Numbered from the stretch's first letter, positions 26,199-35,670 are shown. The stretch is 64,000 nt of DNA from Leptolyngbya sp. KIOST-1 (GCF_000763385.1 NZ_JQFA01000004.1:372001-436000); one strand, 5' to 3'. The notes: generated from the letters alone by a model not told the origin. Numbers and translations are program-made.

Positions 26199-26391
26199 GA
26201 CGGGTATAGACCTCTTCGTACGCTTGCTCCGATGCCAGGTAGGCCTGCATCGCCTCTTCAGAGGAGGCCATTGGGGGGCTGTCGTGGAGCGCCTTCACGT
26301 AGGCCAGCGTCTCGGCCAGGGCTTCTACAGAGAGTTGATCCAGCTCGGCCAGGATTTGTTCTTTGAGAGTGGCGGCGATCGCAGTAGTCAT
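26185..26391 (-). CDS. Antitoxin partner of Doc
   Basis: A 68-residue protein starting at the ATG at 26391 with GAGG about 8 nt upstream; a TTG six codons earlier is less likely. It is helical: LKEQILAELDQLSVEALAETLAYVKAL is a probable dimerisation region. The acidic, Tyr-containing C-terminal tail (SEEAMQAYLASEQAYEEVYT) would wrap the toxin. Overlap with doc and size support the antitoxin role, although the family is not certain from sequence alone. Confidence 0.75.
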   Translation of the reverse strand: MTTAIAATLKEQILAELDQLSVEALAETLAYVKALHDSPPMASSEEAMQAYLASEQAYEEVYTRLANS

Positions 26392-26500
26392 AGTGCTGGC
26401 CTCAACCAAAGGGCTTGCTTCACTATTTTAGTGCTGCGACGGACGATAGAAGCCGATCGAAGGCAGTGCTGGACCAGCCTACTTTTGACAGGCTTTGACA

Positions 26501-26535
26501 GGTTAAAGGTTCACGGTATACGGTTCACGGGCCTC
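26501..26535. repeat. Short heptamer array
   Basis: Five 7-mers in register: GGTTAAA, GGTTCAC, GGTATAC, GGTTCAC, GGGCCTC. Same style as the arrays at 8662, 45357 and 48676, but only the GG-initial half is present. Confidence 0.65.
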
Positions 26536-26574
26536 CCTGAAAGGTGTGGAGTACAATTAAACTGGTGAAATTAG

Positions 26575-26668
26575 CCCACCCGCCCACTCACCTACCCGCC
26601 CACTCACCTACCCGCCCACTCACCTACCCGCCCACCCACCTACCCGCCCACCCATCCACCCGCCGCCC
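26575..26668. repeat. 16-bp minisatellite
   Basis: About five and a half units of CCCGCCCACTCACCTA with small changes (ACT to ACC) run directly up to the ATG of the DUF4230 gene. One strand is nearly pure C/A with few T. It occupies the place where a ribosome-binding site would be expected. Confidence 0.85.
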
Positions 26669-27568
26669 ATGCGCCCTGCACCGCCCGATCGCACCCCACC
26701 CTCCCCGCCGCGCTACGCTGACCCCAGCGTCCCGGTGGATCCCTGGCCGATTCCGGTAAGCGAGCCGCAGCCGCAGCCCCAGCCGGTTCGGCCATCGCGA
26801 TCGCGCCGCGAATCCCCCCGGTTTGCGCCCTTCCAACCCCTCCGCACGGTGTTCAATGCGCTGATCGGTGGGGCGGTGCTGGTGGGGGTAGTGGCGGCGG
26901 TGGGCTTTTGGCGATCGCCCGATCGCTTTCTGGAGGGGGCGAGGATCATGCTGACTCCGGCCCAGCCGGAGCCCCAGGTGGATGTGCGGTCGGTGGTGGT
27001 GCAGCAGCTGCGGGGGGCTAGCGAGCTGACCACGGCGATTTTTGCCATGGAGGCGGTGGTGCCCACCCGCAGCGATCGCACCCTGGCGGGCTACGTGATC
27101 GGCTCCACCAATCTGCTCTACATTGCCTACGGCGAGGTGCGGGCCGGGGTGGACCTGGCGGAACTGACCGCCAGCGACATTCAGGTAAGTGGCGATTCCG
27201 CCATTCAGGTTACCCTGCCCCCGGCCAAAATTCTGGACAGCAAGATCGACCTCAGCCGCTCCAACGTGTTTGACTACAGCCGGGGCTTTTTGGGGCTGGG
27301 GCCAGATGTCGCGCCTGAGCTACAGGAAAAAGCTCAGCAAGAGGCGCTGATCAAAATAGAAGAGGCCGCCTGCCAGGAAAATCTGCTGGCCGAGGCCAAC
27401 CGCCGGGCCGAAGTTACAGTTGCTCAGCTCCTGGCTACCGCTGGGTTTGAAACCGTCACTGTTACCACCCAGCCGCCGACTAATTCCGCCTGTGCAGCGC
27501 CCGCAAATAGCGATACAGTGTTACCGGGTTTAGCAGTACCCACCCCGCCCCCCGAACCGGGCCAGTAA
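26669..27568 (+). CDS. DUF4230-domain membrane-anchored protein
   Basis: A 299-residue protein. The first 50 residues are Pro/Arg-rich and cytosolic. One transmembrane helix (LIGGAVLVGVVAAVGFW) follows, then the DUF4230 domain with GASELTTAIFAMEAVVPT and NLLYIAYGEVRAGVDLAEL, and a Pro-rich tail. DUF4230 proteins are widespread and of unknown function. No Shine-Dalgarno sequence is visible because the 16-bp repeat abuts the ATG. It is followed 23 bp later by a GST gene, so the three genes to 29.66 kb are probably one operon. Confidence 0.8.
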   Translation: MRPAPPDRTPPSPPRYADPSVPVDPWPIPVSEPQPQPQPVRPSRSRRESPRFAPFQPLRTVFNALIGGAVLVGVVAAVGFWRSPDRFLEGARIMLTPAQPEPQVDVRSVVVQQLRGASELTTAIFAMEAVVPTRSDRTLAGYVIGSTNLLYIAYGEVRAGVDLAELTASDIQVSGDSAIQVTLPPAKILDSKIDLSRSNVFDYSRGFLGLGPDVAPELQEKAQQEALIKIEEAACQENLLAEANRRAEVTVAQLLATAGFETVTVTTQPPTNSACAAPANSDTVLPGLAVPTPPPEPGQ

Positions 27569-27591
27569 ATCCGGCTAACAGAGGACTCCCT

Positions 27592-28389
27592 ATGCTAGAT
27601 CTGTACCAGTTTGAAGCTTCCACCTTTGCCGAAAAGGTGCGCCTGATCCTCGACTACAAGCAGGTGCCCTACCGCAAGGTCGAAGTCACCCCCGGCGTAG
27701 GCCAGGTGGAGGTGTTCCAACTGTCGGGCCAGCGCCAGGTGCCCGTGCTCAAAGACGGCGAACTGGTGATCCCCGATTCCACCGCGATCGCCCTCCACCT
27801 GGAGAAAACTTACCCCGATCGCCCCCTGATTCCCACTGACCCCAAGCCCAGGGGCCTGTGCCTGGCCCTGGAGGCCTGGGCCGACGAGGCGATCGTGCCC
27901 AAGGCCCGGGTGGTGATGGTCGGTGCCTTTAAGCAGCACCCCAACTTCCGCACGGCACTGCTGCCCAGCTTTACCCCCGCCCCCCTGCGTTCCCTGGTGG
28001 GGTCCCTGCCCGGCGACCTGCTGAATCTGGTGGGTACCGGCGTTGGCTTTGGCCCCGACGACATCAAAGTGGCCACCGCTGGCCTGCGCCAGGACCTCGA
28101 AGCCCTGGTGCTGATGCTGCAAAATAGCCCCTACCTGCTGGGGGATGCCCCCAGCCTGGCGGACTTTGCCGTGGCCGCCGCCACCATGTACCTCAAGTTT
28201 CCCACCGCCCAGTACGTGGACCTGCCCGAGGGCATTGGCGGCAAGGGGGTGCCCGGCATTGCCGATGTGCCGGAGTTTCAGGTCTTCTTTGACTGGCGCG
28301 ATCGCCTCTACGCCGAGTTCCGCACCGCCCGCACCAGTGTCCCCCCCGCCAGCCCAGGCAGCGGCCCTACCCCCATCAGCATCGACTAG
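27592..28389 (+). CDS. Glutathione S-transferase family protein
   Basis: A 265-residue protein. The N-terminal thioredoxin-like domain (about 1-80) reads LYQFEASTFAEKVRLILDYK, with the conserved Pro in RQVPVLKDGELVIPDSTAI (SNAIL-type motif). A longer-than-usual C-terminal helical domain follows, with the conserved capping Asp in LLGDAPSLADFAVAAATM. GSTs conjugate glutathione or reduce oxidised substrates; the substrate here is unknown. The stop is 3 bp before the next ATG, so the pair is tightly coupled to the GlcE-like gene. Confidence 0.85.
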   Translation: MLDLYQFEASTFAEKVRLILDYKQVPYRKVEVTPGVGQVEVFQLSGQRQVPVLKDGELVIPDSTAIALHLEKTYPDRPLIPTDPKPRGLCLALEAWADEAIVPKARVVMVGAFKQHPNFRTALLPSFTPAPLRSLVGSLPGDLLNLVGTGVGFGPDDIKVATAGLRQDLEALVLMLQNSPYLLGDAPSLADFAVAAATMYLKFPTAQYVDLPEGIGGKGVPGIADVPEFQVFFDWRDRLYAEFRTARTSVPPASPGSGPTPISID

Positions 28390-28392
28390 GGT

Positions 28393-29661
28393 ATGGCCAC
28401 CGTTGCTGAAATTCTAGGGGATACATTGGGGAGCGATGGGATTCTTGCTCCCGATGCTTTTGATCTGCCCACTCACTTGAATCCAGCCGCCGTGGCCTGC
28501 CCCGCCACCGAAGCGGAACTGGCCGCGGTGATGGCCTGTGCCTACGAGCATCGCTGGCGGGTGGTGCCCTGCGGCAGCGGCAGCAAGCTCACCTGGGGTG
28601 GCCTGGGCCATGGAGCGGATCTGATTCTCAGCACCGCTCGGCTCAACCAGGTAATTGACCATGCGGTGGGGGATATGACCCTCACCGCCCAGGCTGGGGT
28701 GCAGCTGGCGGAACTGGCTCCCAGATTGGCTCAGCACCGTCAGTTCCTGGCCGTAGACCCGGCCTACCCCGATCGCGCTACCCTGGGCGGCATCGTTGCC
28801 ACCGCCGATACCGGTTCTCTGCGTCAGCGCTACGGCAGCCTGCGGGACATGTTGATCGGGATTTCCTTTGTCCGCTACGACGGCCAGATCGCTAAGGCTG
28901 GCGGTCGCGTGGTCAAAAATGTGGCGGGCTACGACCTGATGAAGCTGATGACCGGCTCCTACGGCACCCTGGGCATCATTTCTCAGCTCACTTTTCGCCT
29001 GTACCCGGTGCAGGAAGCGTCTAAAACGGTGGTGGTGACCGGGGCGGCTGACTCGGTCAATGCTCTGCTGGGTGCCCTGCGGCTGTCGCCGCTGACGCCC
29101 GTGGCGATGGATGTGTTGTCGCCTGCCCTGGCCGCCCGCCTGGGCTACGGTGAAACCCTTACCCTGCTGGCCCGGTTTCAGGCGATCGCGCCGGGGGTAG
29201 ATGAACAGGTAGACTCGCTTCTGGCTATGGTGGGCACTGAGCTATCAGCCCACGTTCTGGAGGGGCCGGAGGACGGACGGGTCTGGACGGCTCTGACCGA
29301 GGCGTTATTTCCCTCCGCTCCGGAACCGGAGGTGGTCGTAGCCAAAGTGGGTTTGCGAGCATCCCAGGCTGTAGCCTGGTTGGCGACGTTGCCCCCGGCT
29401 AGTCTGGCTCGGTTCCACGGGGGCAGCGGCCTTGGCACGGTGCGGTTGCCCGGGGCGACGGCCGCGGTCGTGCAGAATCTGCGAGCCCTGGCCGCAACCG
29501 CTGGCGGTTATCTCACCCTGCTCGAAGCTCCTCTGGGGCTCAAAAAAGATGTGGATGTGTGGGGCTACAGCGGCAACGCTCTGGCTCTCATCAAAGCCCT
29601 CAAACGTCAGTTTGACCCCGATAGCGGCCTCAGCCCAGGGCGCTTTGTGGGCGGTCTCTAA
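28393..29661 (+). CDS. glcE: FAD-binding oxidase subunit, GlcE-like
   Basis: A 422-residue flavoprotein with the FAD-binding PCMH fold: VPCGSGSKLTWGG, then DPAYPDRATLGGIVATADTG and GGRVVKNVAGYDLMKLMTGS, the latter being the signature of GlcE. In cyanobacteria the GlcD, GlcE and GlcF subunits form the glycolate dehydrogenase of photorespiration. The GlcF subunit is in the same window, 12.5 kb upstream and unlinked. The C-terminal segment LKRQFDPDSGLSPGRFVGG closes the domain as expected. Confidence 0.85.
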   Translation: MATVAEILGDTLGSDGILAPDAFDLPTHLNPAAVACPATEAELAAVMACAYEHRWRVVPCGSGSKLTWGGLGHGADLILSTARLNQVIDHAVGDMTLTAQAGVQLAELAPRLAQHRQFLAVDPAYPDRATLGGIVATADTGSLRQRYGSLRDMLIGISFVRYDGQIAKAGGRVVKNVAGYDLMKLMTGSYGTLGIISQLTFRLYPVQEASKTVVVTGAADSVNALLGALRLSPLTPVAMDVLSPALAARLGYGETLTLLARFQAIAPGVDEQVDSLLAMVGTELSAHVLEGPEDGRVWTALTEALFPSAPEPEVVVAKVGLRASQAVAWLATLPPASLARFHGGSGLGTVRLPGATAAVVQNLRALAATAGGYLTLLEAPLGLKKDVDVWGYSGNALALIKALKRQFDPDSGLSPGRFVGGL

Positions 29662-29983
29662 GCGGCTATATGCTTCTGATTTCGCAAGTGATGGCCTGGT
29701 GCAGCGTCAAAGCTAAACATTAGGGTTCCCGTAGGTGAGTGAAGCGGAGCGTAACCCAACGGCAGTCAGCCCTGTTGGGTTCTGCTAGCGTGCCACCTAC
29801 AAATTTAGGCTTGACAGAGCACTGACGGGCTAAAGGTTCTCTGGCTCCAGGCTAATTCTTCGTCCGAAGCCCCAGAGGGTGGATGCCAGCCAAACGGAAG
29901 GCAGGCCAAAAATTGGGCCGTGCGATAATTTAGGGGCAGGCCAGCCTCAGCTGCGGCCTAGCGGGTACTAAGGAGACGTTGCC
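29662..29983. other. Gap before the dynamin gene
   Basis: Nothing coding. An inverted repeat, AACCCAAC at 29753-29760 with GTTGGGTT at 29774-29781, lies in a stretch that resembles a dispersed repeat. No clear T-run. The region just before the next gene has TAAGGAGA as its ribosome-binding site. Confidence 0.6.
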
Positions 29984-31729
29984 GTGGCCAGCCAAATTAT
30001 TGACAAGACGCTCCACGCCTATCGCGATAACCTCGATCGCCTGCTGGAGCGGGTGCAGACCCTGGCCAAAGACATCAACAACCCCGATCTGCAACTCACC
30101 ACCCACAACCTGCGGCGCAACATCAACGAGCCGTTTCTATTTGTGGTGGTGGGCGAGGTGAAGGCGGGCAAGAGCAGCTTTGTTAACGCCCTGCTCGACG
30201 CCGAGGTGTGCGCTACCGACATTGAGCCCTGCACCGATTCGATTCAGCAGATTGTCTACGCCGAGCAGGCGTTTGTCGAGCAGGTAGAGCCGAGCCTGCG
30301 CAAGATTGGCCGACCGATCCCGATTTTGCAAGAGATTTCCATTGTCGATACGCCGGGCACCAACACGGTGATTGCCGAGCACCAGATCATCACCGAACGC
30401 TACATTCCCAACAGTGACCTGACCTTTTTTGTGCTGTTTGCCAAGAACCCGTACCAGAAGAGCGCCTGGGATTTTCTCGATTTTGTCAGCGCCGAGTGGC
30501 GCAAGAAGGTGGTGTTTATTTTGCAGCAGGCCGACCTGCTGCGCCCCGCCGATTTGGCAACCAATATCGAGCGGGTGCGGGAACTCGCCTACCAGAAGCA
30601 GATCAAAGCCCCCACGATCTTTCCTACGGCGGCGGCGCTGGAGCAGGAGGGCGACACGGCGAACAGCGGGTTTGAGCCGGTGCGGCAGTACATTCAGTCG
30701 ATGGTGTCGTCGGGGGAGAGCTACAAGATCAAGCTGCGATCGGTGAGCCAGACCACCCAGCAGATTATCGACCTGCTGAATGGCGATGTGGAGGGGCTAA
30801 ACCGGCAGCTGGCTAGCGATCGCGCCACCGCCGCCAGCATTCGCAGCAAAATTGATGCCGGCCGGGGGCGATCGCGCTACGAGGTCAACACCCTGGCCGA
30901 TCGCCTGGCCGCCCGCTACGAAATTATCTCAGCCCGGATCAAGCGCGACTTTCGCCAGAGCCTGACGGTGCCCATGGTGGTGCGGCGATCCTTCGTGGGC
31001 CTGTTTAATGAAGATGCCTCCATGCAGGCCTGGATTGACGACTTTCAGGAGCGCTGTGCCCGCGACCTGCGCACCTCGCTGGAGGAGGTTTCCCAGGAGG
31101 GAGCCCAGCACTTCGTCGATGGCATCCGCCAGCTGTTTGAGGGGCTGAACCAGGATCTGGAGAGCGTCAAGACCCACCGTCTGGAGAGCAGCCACATTTC
31201 GCTCAAGGTGCTGGAGCGTCGCCAGGAGGTGATCGACAGCGTGCGGGCCAAGGTGAATAACCTGATGGCCGACCACGGCCTGGGAGATATGCTGGTCACC
31301 CAGGCGGGGGATATGGCTAACGAAATCGTGGGCGGTGCGGTGATGGCGGTGACGGGTACCATTCTGCACATTATTGAATTTGCGGTGGCTGAGGCAATCT
31401 TGAGCGCGATCGGCATTGCCTTTGCCGGGGTGGGGGTGATCGTGCTGGCGATCGGCATTTTGTGGCAGCGCAACCGGATCATCGCCAAGTTTGAGCAGGC
31501 CCTCGATAGCGAAAAAAACCGGTTTCAAGAAGAAGTGGCCAGCCGCCTGAACGAAAAGCTGGGGATTATCTACGAAGAAGTGGAGCGCATTTTCACCCAG
31601 TTTTACGACTATGTGGAGCGCGAAGAGGCGGCGGTGCAGCCGGTGATCGACCAGTACACAGCGATTCAGCAAGAGGCGGCGACGCTGTTTAGCTCCCGTG
31701 TGCTGAACGGAGTGGGGGAGCCACGATGA
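29984..31729 (+). CDS. Bacterial dynamin-like GTPase
   Basis: A 581-residue protein starting with GTG (AAGGAGA 8-14 bp upstream). The GTPase domain has the P-loop GEVKAGKSS (57-65), a switch threonine region and DTPG (122-125). The base-recognition site reads FILQQADLL rather than the usual NKxD, as in several bacterial dynamins. A helical middle is followed by a strong hydrophobic stretch at about 445-495 (GGAVMAVTGTILHIIEFAV, then GIAFAGVGVIVLAIGILW). A final coiled coil ends the protein. This fits a membrane-remodelling dynamin with a hairpin paddle. No tandem second dynamin gene is present. Confidence 0.85.
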   Translation: MASQIIDKTLHAYRDNLDRLLERVQTLAKDINNPDLQLTTHNLRRNINEPFLFVVVGEVKAGKSSFVNALLDAEVCATDIEPCTDSIQQIVYAEQAFVEQVEPSLRKIGRPIPILQEISIVDTPGTNTVIAEHQIITERYIPNSDLTFFVLFAKNPYQKSAWDFLDFVSAEWRKKVVFILQQADLLRPADLATNIERVRELAYQKQIKAPTIFPTAAALEQEGDTANSGFEPVRQYIQSMVSSGESYKIKLRSVSQTTQQIIDLLNGDVEGLNRQLASDRATAASIRSKIDAGRGRSRYEVNTLADRLAARYEIISARIKRDFRQSLTVPMVVRRSFVGLFNEDASMQAWIDDFQERCARDLRTSLEEVSQEGAQHFVDGIRQLFEGLNQDLESVKTHRLESSHISLKVLERRQEVIDSVRAKVNNLMADHGLGDMLVTQAGDMANEIVGGAVMAVTGTILHIIEFAVAEAILSAIGIAFAGVGVIVLAIGILWQRNRIIAKFEQALDSEKNRFQEEVASRLNEKLGIIYEEVERIFTQFYDYVEREEAAVQPVIDQYTAIQQEAATLFSSRVLNGVGEPR

Positions 31730-31770
31730 CGGCGAGGACTTTCTGTGGCGGTATCTCTCCCCAGGCAGGA

Positions 31771-33384
31771 CTAGTGCGCTTCGCCAATGCGATCGGGTAG
31801 CACCCCTTCTAGCAGCGGGGTCAGGGTATCTTTGAGCTGTCCGGCCCGAATGAACTCGGCGTAGGTGTCCGATTCGATCGCCAGCAGTTCTTCCCGCAGC
31901 TGCTCGGAGGCGTACTCGCGAATGGTTTCGTTTTGCTGCTCCAGGCGGGCCATTTTTTCTTTCACTTCCTCCAGCTGCCCCTGCACCAGGGCCATCTGGT
32001 AGCCGACAAACTCGGGGTCAAATTCTTCGTTGACCTTCATGTCCTCCAGGCGCTGCATGACGCGGGTGAGGGCGACGCGGTGGGCGGTCATCTGGCTGTA
32101 CTCCACCCGCAGGGGCTGGTCGCCCAGCAGGCCCAGGTACTCCAGCAGCGGCTTGGTGGTCAGGCCCTGCACCAGCAGGGTAAACAGCATCACCCCAAAC
32201 ACAATGGAGATAATCTCCTGGCGATCGCTCAGCATGGCGGGCACGCTCAGGGCCAGGGCCACCGAAACCGACCCCCGCAGGCCACCCCACCACAGAATGG
32301 TCTGGCCCCGCATGGGTAAATCCATATTGGGGCCGGTAATGGCATTGCTGAGGTAGCCCAGGCCGTAGACGCTGATGGCGCGGGCGACAATCATGATCAA
32401 AATGGCGATCGCAATTTTGTCCAGCTCGTCCACCAGGCCGTAGAAGTTGGCCTGATCGCCAATCAGCAGGAACACAATCGAGTTGATAAAGAACGACACA
32501 AACTCCCAAAATTCAGATACCACCAGGCGAGTGCGGGGGTTCATGCCGATGCGGGAGCCAAAGTTGCCCAGAATCAGCCCGGTAGTCACCACCGCAATCA
32601 CACCGGAGCCGCCTAGTTCTTCGGCCACCAGGTAGGTGCCGTAGGCCGAGACCAGGGTCAGCGACTGCTCCACCAGGGGAATGTCAAACCGCTGGGTGAG
32701 AAACGACAGGCCAAAGCCGATCAGCCCGCCGATGCTGATGCCCACGCCGACAAAGACCAGAAAGCGGGCGATCGTCACCGATACATCGAACTGCTCCAGA
32801 CCCAGGGCAATGCCCAGCACCAGGTTGAAGGCGACCACCGCCACGCCGTCGTTGAACAGGCTCTCGCCCTCCATCACGGTGGTGAGCTTTTTCTCAACCC
32901 CCAGCTCGCGAAACAGGGCCACCACCGACACCGGATCGGTGGCCGACAGGCTGGCCCCCACCAGCAGCGCCGTCGCCAGGGACGCCCCGGCAAAGGTCTG
33001 TAACCCCCACACCAGGCTGGCCACGCAGATCACCACCCCGACCACGGCATAGAGCACCACGGGCACGGCGTACTGCTTCAGGCTCTTCCAGTTCAGGTTC
33101 CAGGCGGCCTCAAACAGCAGCGGCGGCAAAAAGATAAACAAAATCAGCTGGGGCGACAGGTTGATCAGCCGCACGTCCAGCACCGCCAGGCCCAGACCCA
33201 CCAGCAGCAGCAGCAGGGTGTAGGGAATGTTGCGCAGCAGGCTAAACACCCGCGACAGGGTGGCTACCCCCAGCGACACCGACAGCACCAGACAAAACTG
33301 GCGCAGATGCTCCTCAATCGCAGGATCCTCCAGCACCAGGGAGGGATCTTCAAGCAGGGGTTCGACGGTCAGGAGAAAATCCAT
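31771..33384 (-). CDS. Na+/H+ antiporter, CPA1 (NhaP-like)
   Basis: A 537-residue membrane protein with about 12 helices. The ion-binding core is intact: SATDPVSVVALFRELG and MEGESLFNDGVAVVAFNL, both typical of CPA1 exchangers. The later WGGLRGSVSVALAL motif contains the conserved arginine. The C-terminal cytosolic tail (about 420-537) is long, charged and partly coiled coil (QGQLEEVKEKMARLEQQNE) and may regulate activity. It exchanges Na+ or K+ for H+ at the plasma or thylakoid membrane. It converges with the dynamin gene. Confidence 0.9.
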   Translation of the reverse strand: MDFLLTVEPLLEDPSLVLEDPAIEEHLRQFCLVLSVSLGVATLSRVFSLLRNIPYTLLLLLVGLGLAVLDVRLINLSPQLILFIFLPPLLFEAAWNLNWKSLKQYAVPVVLYAVVGVVICVASLVWGLQTFAGASLATALLVGASLSATDPVSVVALFRELGVEKKLTTVMEGESLFNDGVAVVAFNLVLGIALGLEQFDVSVTIARFLVFVGVGISIGGLIGFGLSFLTQRFDIPLVEQSLTLVSAYGTYLVAEELGGSGVIAVVTTGLILGNFGSRIGMNPRTRLVVSEFWEFVSFFINSIVFLLIGDQANFYGLVDELDKIAIAILIMIVARAISVYGLGYLSNAITGPNMDLPMRGQTILWWGGLRGSVSVALALSVPAMLSDRQEIISIVFGVMLFTLLVQGLTTKPLLEYLGLLGDQPLRVEYSQMTAHRVALTRVMQRLEDMKVNEEFDPEFVGYQMALVQGQLEEVKEKMARLEQQNETIREYASEQLREELLAIESDTYAEFIRAGQLKDTLTPLLEGVLPDRIGEAH

Positions 33385-33577
33385 AGAATGCGGGCCTAAC
33401 TTCTGGGACGCAACAGTTAAAGCTGATTTTTGACCACGAATGCCCAGTCTAGCTGAGATCTAACAGTGATTTAAGACCATCCCTGTCCAGGACTCTAAAC
33501 GTTCTGTCACCCCCCTGAGCAAGGAGGACAGGGTGGACCTCCCCTGTGTCACGCAATTACAGGCCGCTCATCCAGCC

Positions 33578-35305
33578 TCACGCCCTGGCTCGAATACTGT
33601 CGGCCTGGGACAGCAGCGCCTCGGCAAAGGAAAGCGACTGCTGGTGCGACTCGCCCCCAGCTAATTGGGCCAGCTCTTCGCGGCGATCGCTGGGCGACAG
33701 CGGCAGCACCCGCACCACCGTGCGCTCGGCCTCATCGGTCTTAGCGCCCTTCGCCCCAGCGGCTTCCACCACATGCTTGCCAACCCGAAAGTGGGCATCG
33801 GCCAGGGCCGCCACCATCGGCTGGTGCGTCACACACAGCACCTGGTGCTGGCGACCGAGCTGGTGGAGCTTCTCGGCGATCGCCTGGGCCACCCGGCCCG
33901 ACACCCCCACATCGATCTCGTCAAACACCAGCGTGCCCACCGGGTCCACCTGGGAAAAGCAGGCCTTCAGCGCCAGTAAAAAGCGGCTCATTTCGCCGCC
34001 CGAGGCCGTTTCGGCCAGGGGCTGCAGGGGCTCGCCGGGGTTGGGGCTAAACAAAAAGCGAATGCCATCGGCCCCGGTGGCGGTGGGGGCGATGGGCTTG
34101 AGCTCGACCTCAAACTGCACCCGCTCCATAGCTAGGGGTTTGAGTTCGGTGATTAAGCGGGTTTCGAGCTGTTGGGCCACGTCCTGACGCAGGGTGGTGA
34201 GCTGGGAGCAGGCGTCTTCTAGGGCGGCTTGAGTCTTCTCGACCTCGGCTTCTAGGGCCTCGATCGACTGGCCCTCGCCAGAGAGTTCGGCGAGGGATTG
34301 GATTACCTCATCACGGTAGGCCACTAGCTCGGGCAGGGATCGGCTAAAGCGGCGGCACAGCCCCTTGAGCTGGCGCATGCGCTCTTCCACTTCCTCCAGC
34401 CGCTCGGGGTCGGCCTCCACGCTGGCCCCGTAGGCGTTGATGGCGCGCCCGGCCTCTTCGACCTGGGTAAGGGCTTCGCTGACCAGGGCCAGCATGGGGG
34501 TAATGGCGCTGTCGTAGCGCTCCATGTCGATCAGAATGGCCTCAGCCTGGCCCAGCAGGTCGGAGCAGGCGCTGCCGCTGTCGCTCTCGTAGAGAATTTG
34601 GTAGGCCTGGTAGCTGTTTTGCTGCAGGTCAACGCTGTGGTTGAGGCGATCGTGCTCCTGGGCGAGCTTGTCGAGTTCGTCGGGGTCGTCGAGCTGGGCC
34701 TGCTCCAGGTCGTGGCGGTGCATTTGCAGCAGCTCCAGCTGGTCGCGGCGCTGCTGGTCGGCCTTGCGGCGGGCGTCGAGCTTGCGTTTGGCCTGGGTGG
34801 CGGCCTCGTAGGCCGTCGCTACCCGCTGGCGCTGGGCCACCAGGGGGGCACCGCCAAAGCCGTCGAGCCACTCCCGCTGGCGATCGCCGGAGCCGAGCAA
34901 TACCGTTTGCCCCTGGGCGGTGATTTCGACCAGCTTTTGGCGCAGCCCTTCGAGCTGGGGCCGAGTGGCGGGGCTGCCGTTGAGAAACGAGCGACTACGG
35001 AGGGTTTTGCCGAGGGTGAGTTCGCGGCGCAGCACCAGGGCACCGTCGGCGGGGGGAAGGTCTTGCTCGGCCAGCCAGGTGTGGATGTCGCTGGGTACGT
35101 CGAAGGTGGCTTCGACCAGGGCTTTTTGGCTGCCGGAGCGCACCAGGCGCTGGTTGGCCTTGCCGCCCAGCACGGCGTCGATGGCGTCGAGAATGATCGA
35201 TTTACCGGCTCCGGTTTCGCCCGTGAGCACGTTGAGCCCGGCCTCAAGCCGCAGATCGAGCTGGTCGATCAGCGCAAAGTTCTCGATGTGCAGGGCCGTT
35301 AGCAT
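33578..35305 (-). CDS. recN: DNA repair protein RecN
   Basis: A 575-residue SMC-like ATPase in double-strand break repair. Walker A is GETGAGKSIILDAI (29-42). The signature TASGGEMSRFLLALK and Walker B LVFDEIDVGVSG lie near residues 475-520, with a coiled-coil arm between them. Length and order match the family. It follows the antiporter gene after a 193-bp gap that shows nothing coding. Confidence 0.93.
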   Translation of the reverse strand: MLTALHIENFALIDQLDLRLEAGLNVLTGETGAGKSIILDAIDAVLGGKANQRLVRSGSQKALVEATFDVPSDIHTWLAEQDLPPADGALVLRRELTLGKTLRSRSFLNGSPATRPQLEGLRQKLVEITAQGQTVLLGSGDRQREWLDGFGGAPLVAQRQRVATAYEAATQAKRKLDARRKADQQRRDQLELLQMHRHDLEQAQLDDPDELDKLAQEHDRLNHSVDLQQNSYQAYQILYESDSGSACSDLLGQAEAILIDMERYDSAITPMLALVSEALTQVEEAGRAINAYGASVEADPERLEEVEERMRQLKGLCRRFSRSLPELVAYRDEVIQSLAELSGEGQSIEALEAEVEKTQAALEDACSQLTTLRQDVAQQLETRLITELKPLAMERVQFEVELKPIAPTATGADGIRFLFSPNPGEPLQPLAETASGGEMSRFLLALKACFSQVDPVGTLVFDEIDVGVSGRVAQAIAEKLHQLGRQHQVLCVTHQPMVAALADAHFRVGKHVVEAAGAKGAKTDEAERTVVRVLPLSPSDRREELAQLAGGESHQQSLSFAEALLSQADSIRARA

Positions 35306-35478
35306 GGGGGCAGCATGTTAGTACCCACGTATTTTACTGGGAAGCCCCCTGGATACGCTGCTGAAATGGGTAAGATTTTAGCTAGCTCGCCGTTTTGCAG
35401 GAAAACATCAGGGAATGCCAAGATATTGCGATCCCTGTGATGCGCTTTTAATCTCGGTATTTATCAGGTAGGGCAACT

Positions 35479-35670
35479 ATGGCACTTGCGTTATTTGACT
35501 CGGTGGCAACGTTACAGCCTATTGATGTGGCTCGGCTGACGCTGGTGGAGCCAGTTGAGAGGGCTGGTGAGCAGCTGGCGCGGGGGCAGGTGGGTACGGT
35601 GGTAGATGTGGTTGACCAGGATGAGAGCAAGCAATATTTGGTGGAGTTTGCTGACCTGGAAGGGCGCTAA
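35479..35670 (+). CDS. DUF4926-type small protein
   Basis: A 63-residue protein starting MALALFDSVATLQPID. The pattern LARGQVGTVVDVVDQ and YLVEFADLEGR matches the DUF4926 family of short beta-barrel-like proteins, which often sit beside a second small gene and have been noted near toxin-antitoxin loci. A 55-codon ORF at 35690-35857 follows on the same strand (MESELLPLHYQFTHATPAEL...), opposite the VapC gene, and may be the remnant of such a partner. Confidence 0.65.
   Translation: MALALFDSVATLQPIDVARLTLVEPVERAGEQLARGQVGTVVDVVDQDESKQYLVEFADLEGR

Noticed and set aside
26575-26668. 16-bp array considered as a CRISPR or iteron origin
   Set aside because: No spacers, and no replication initiator or DnaA-type boxes nearby.
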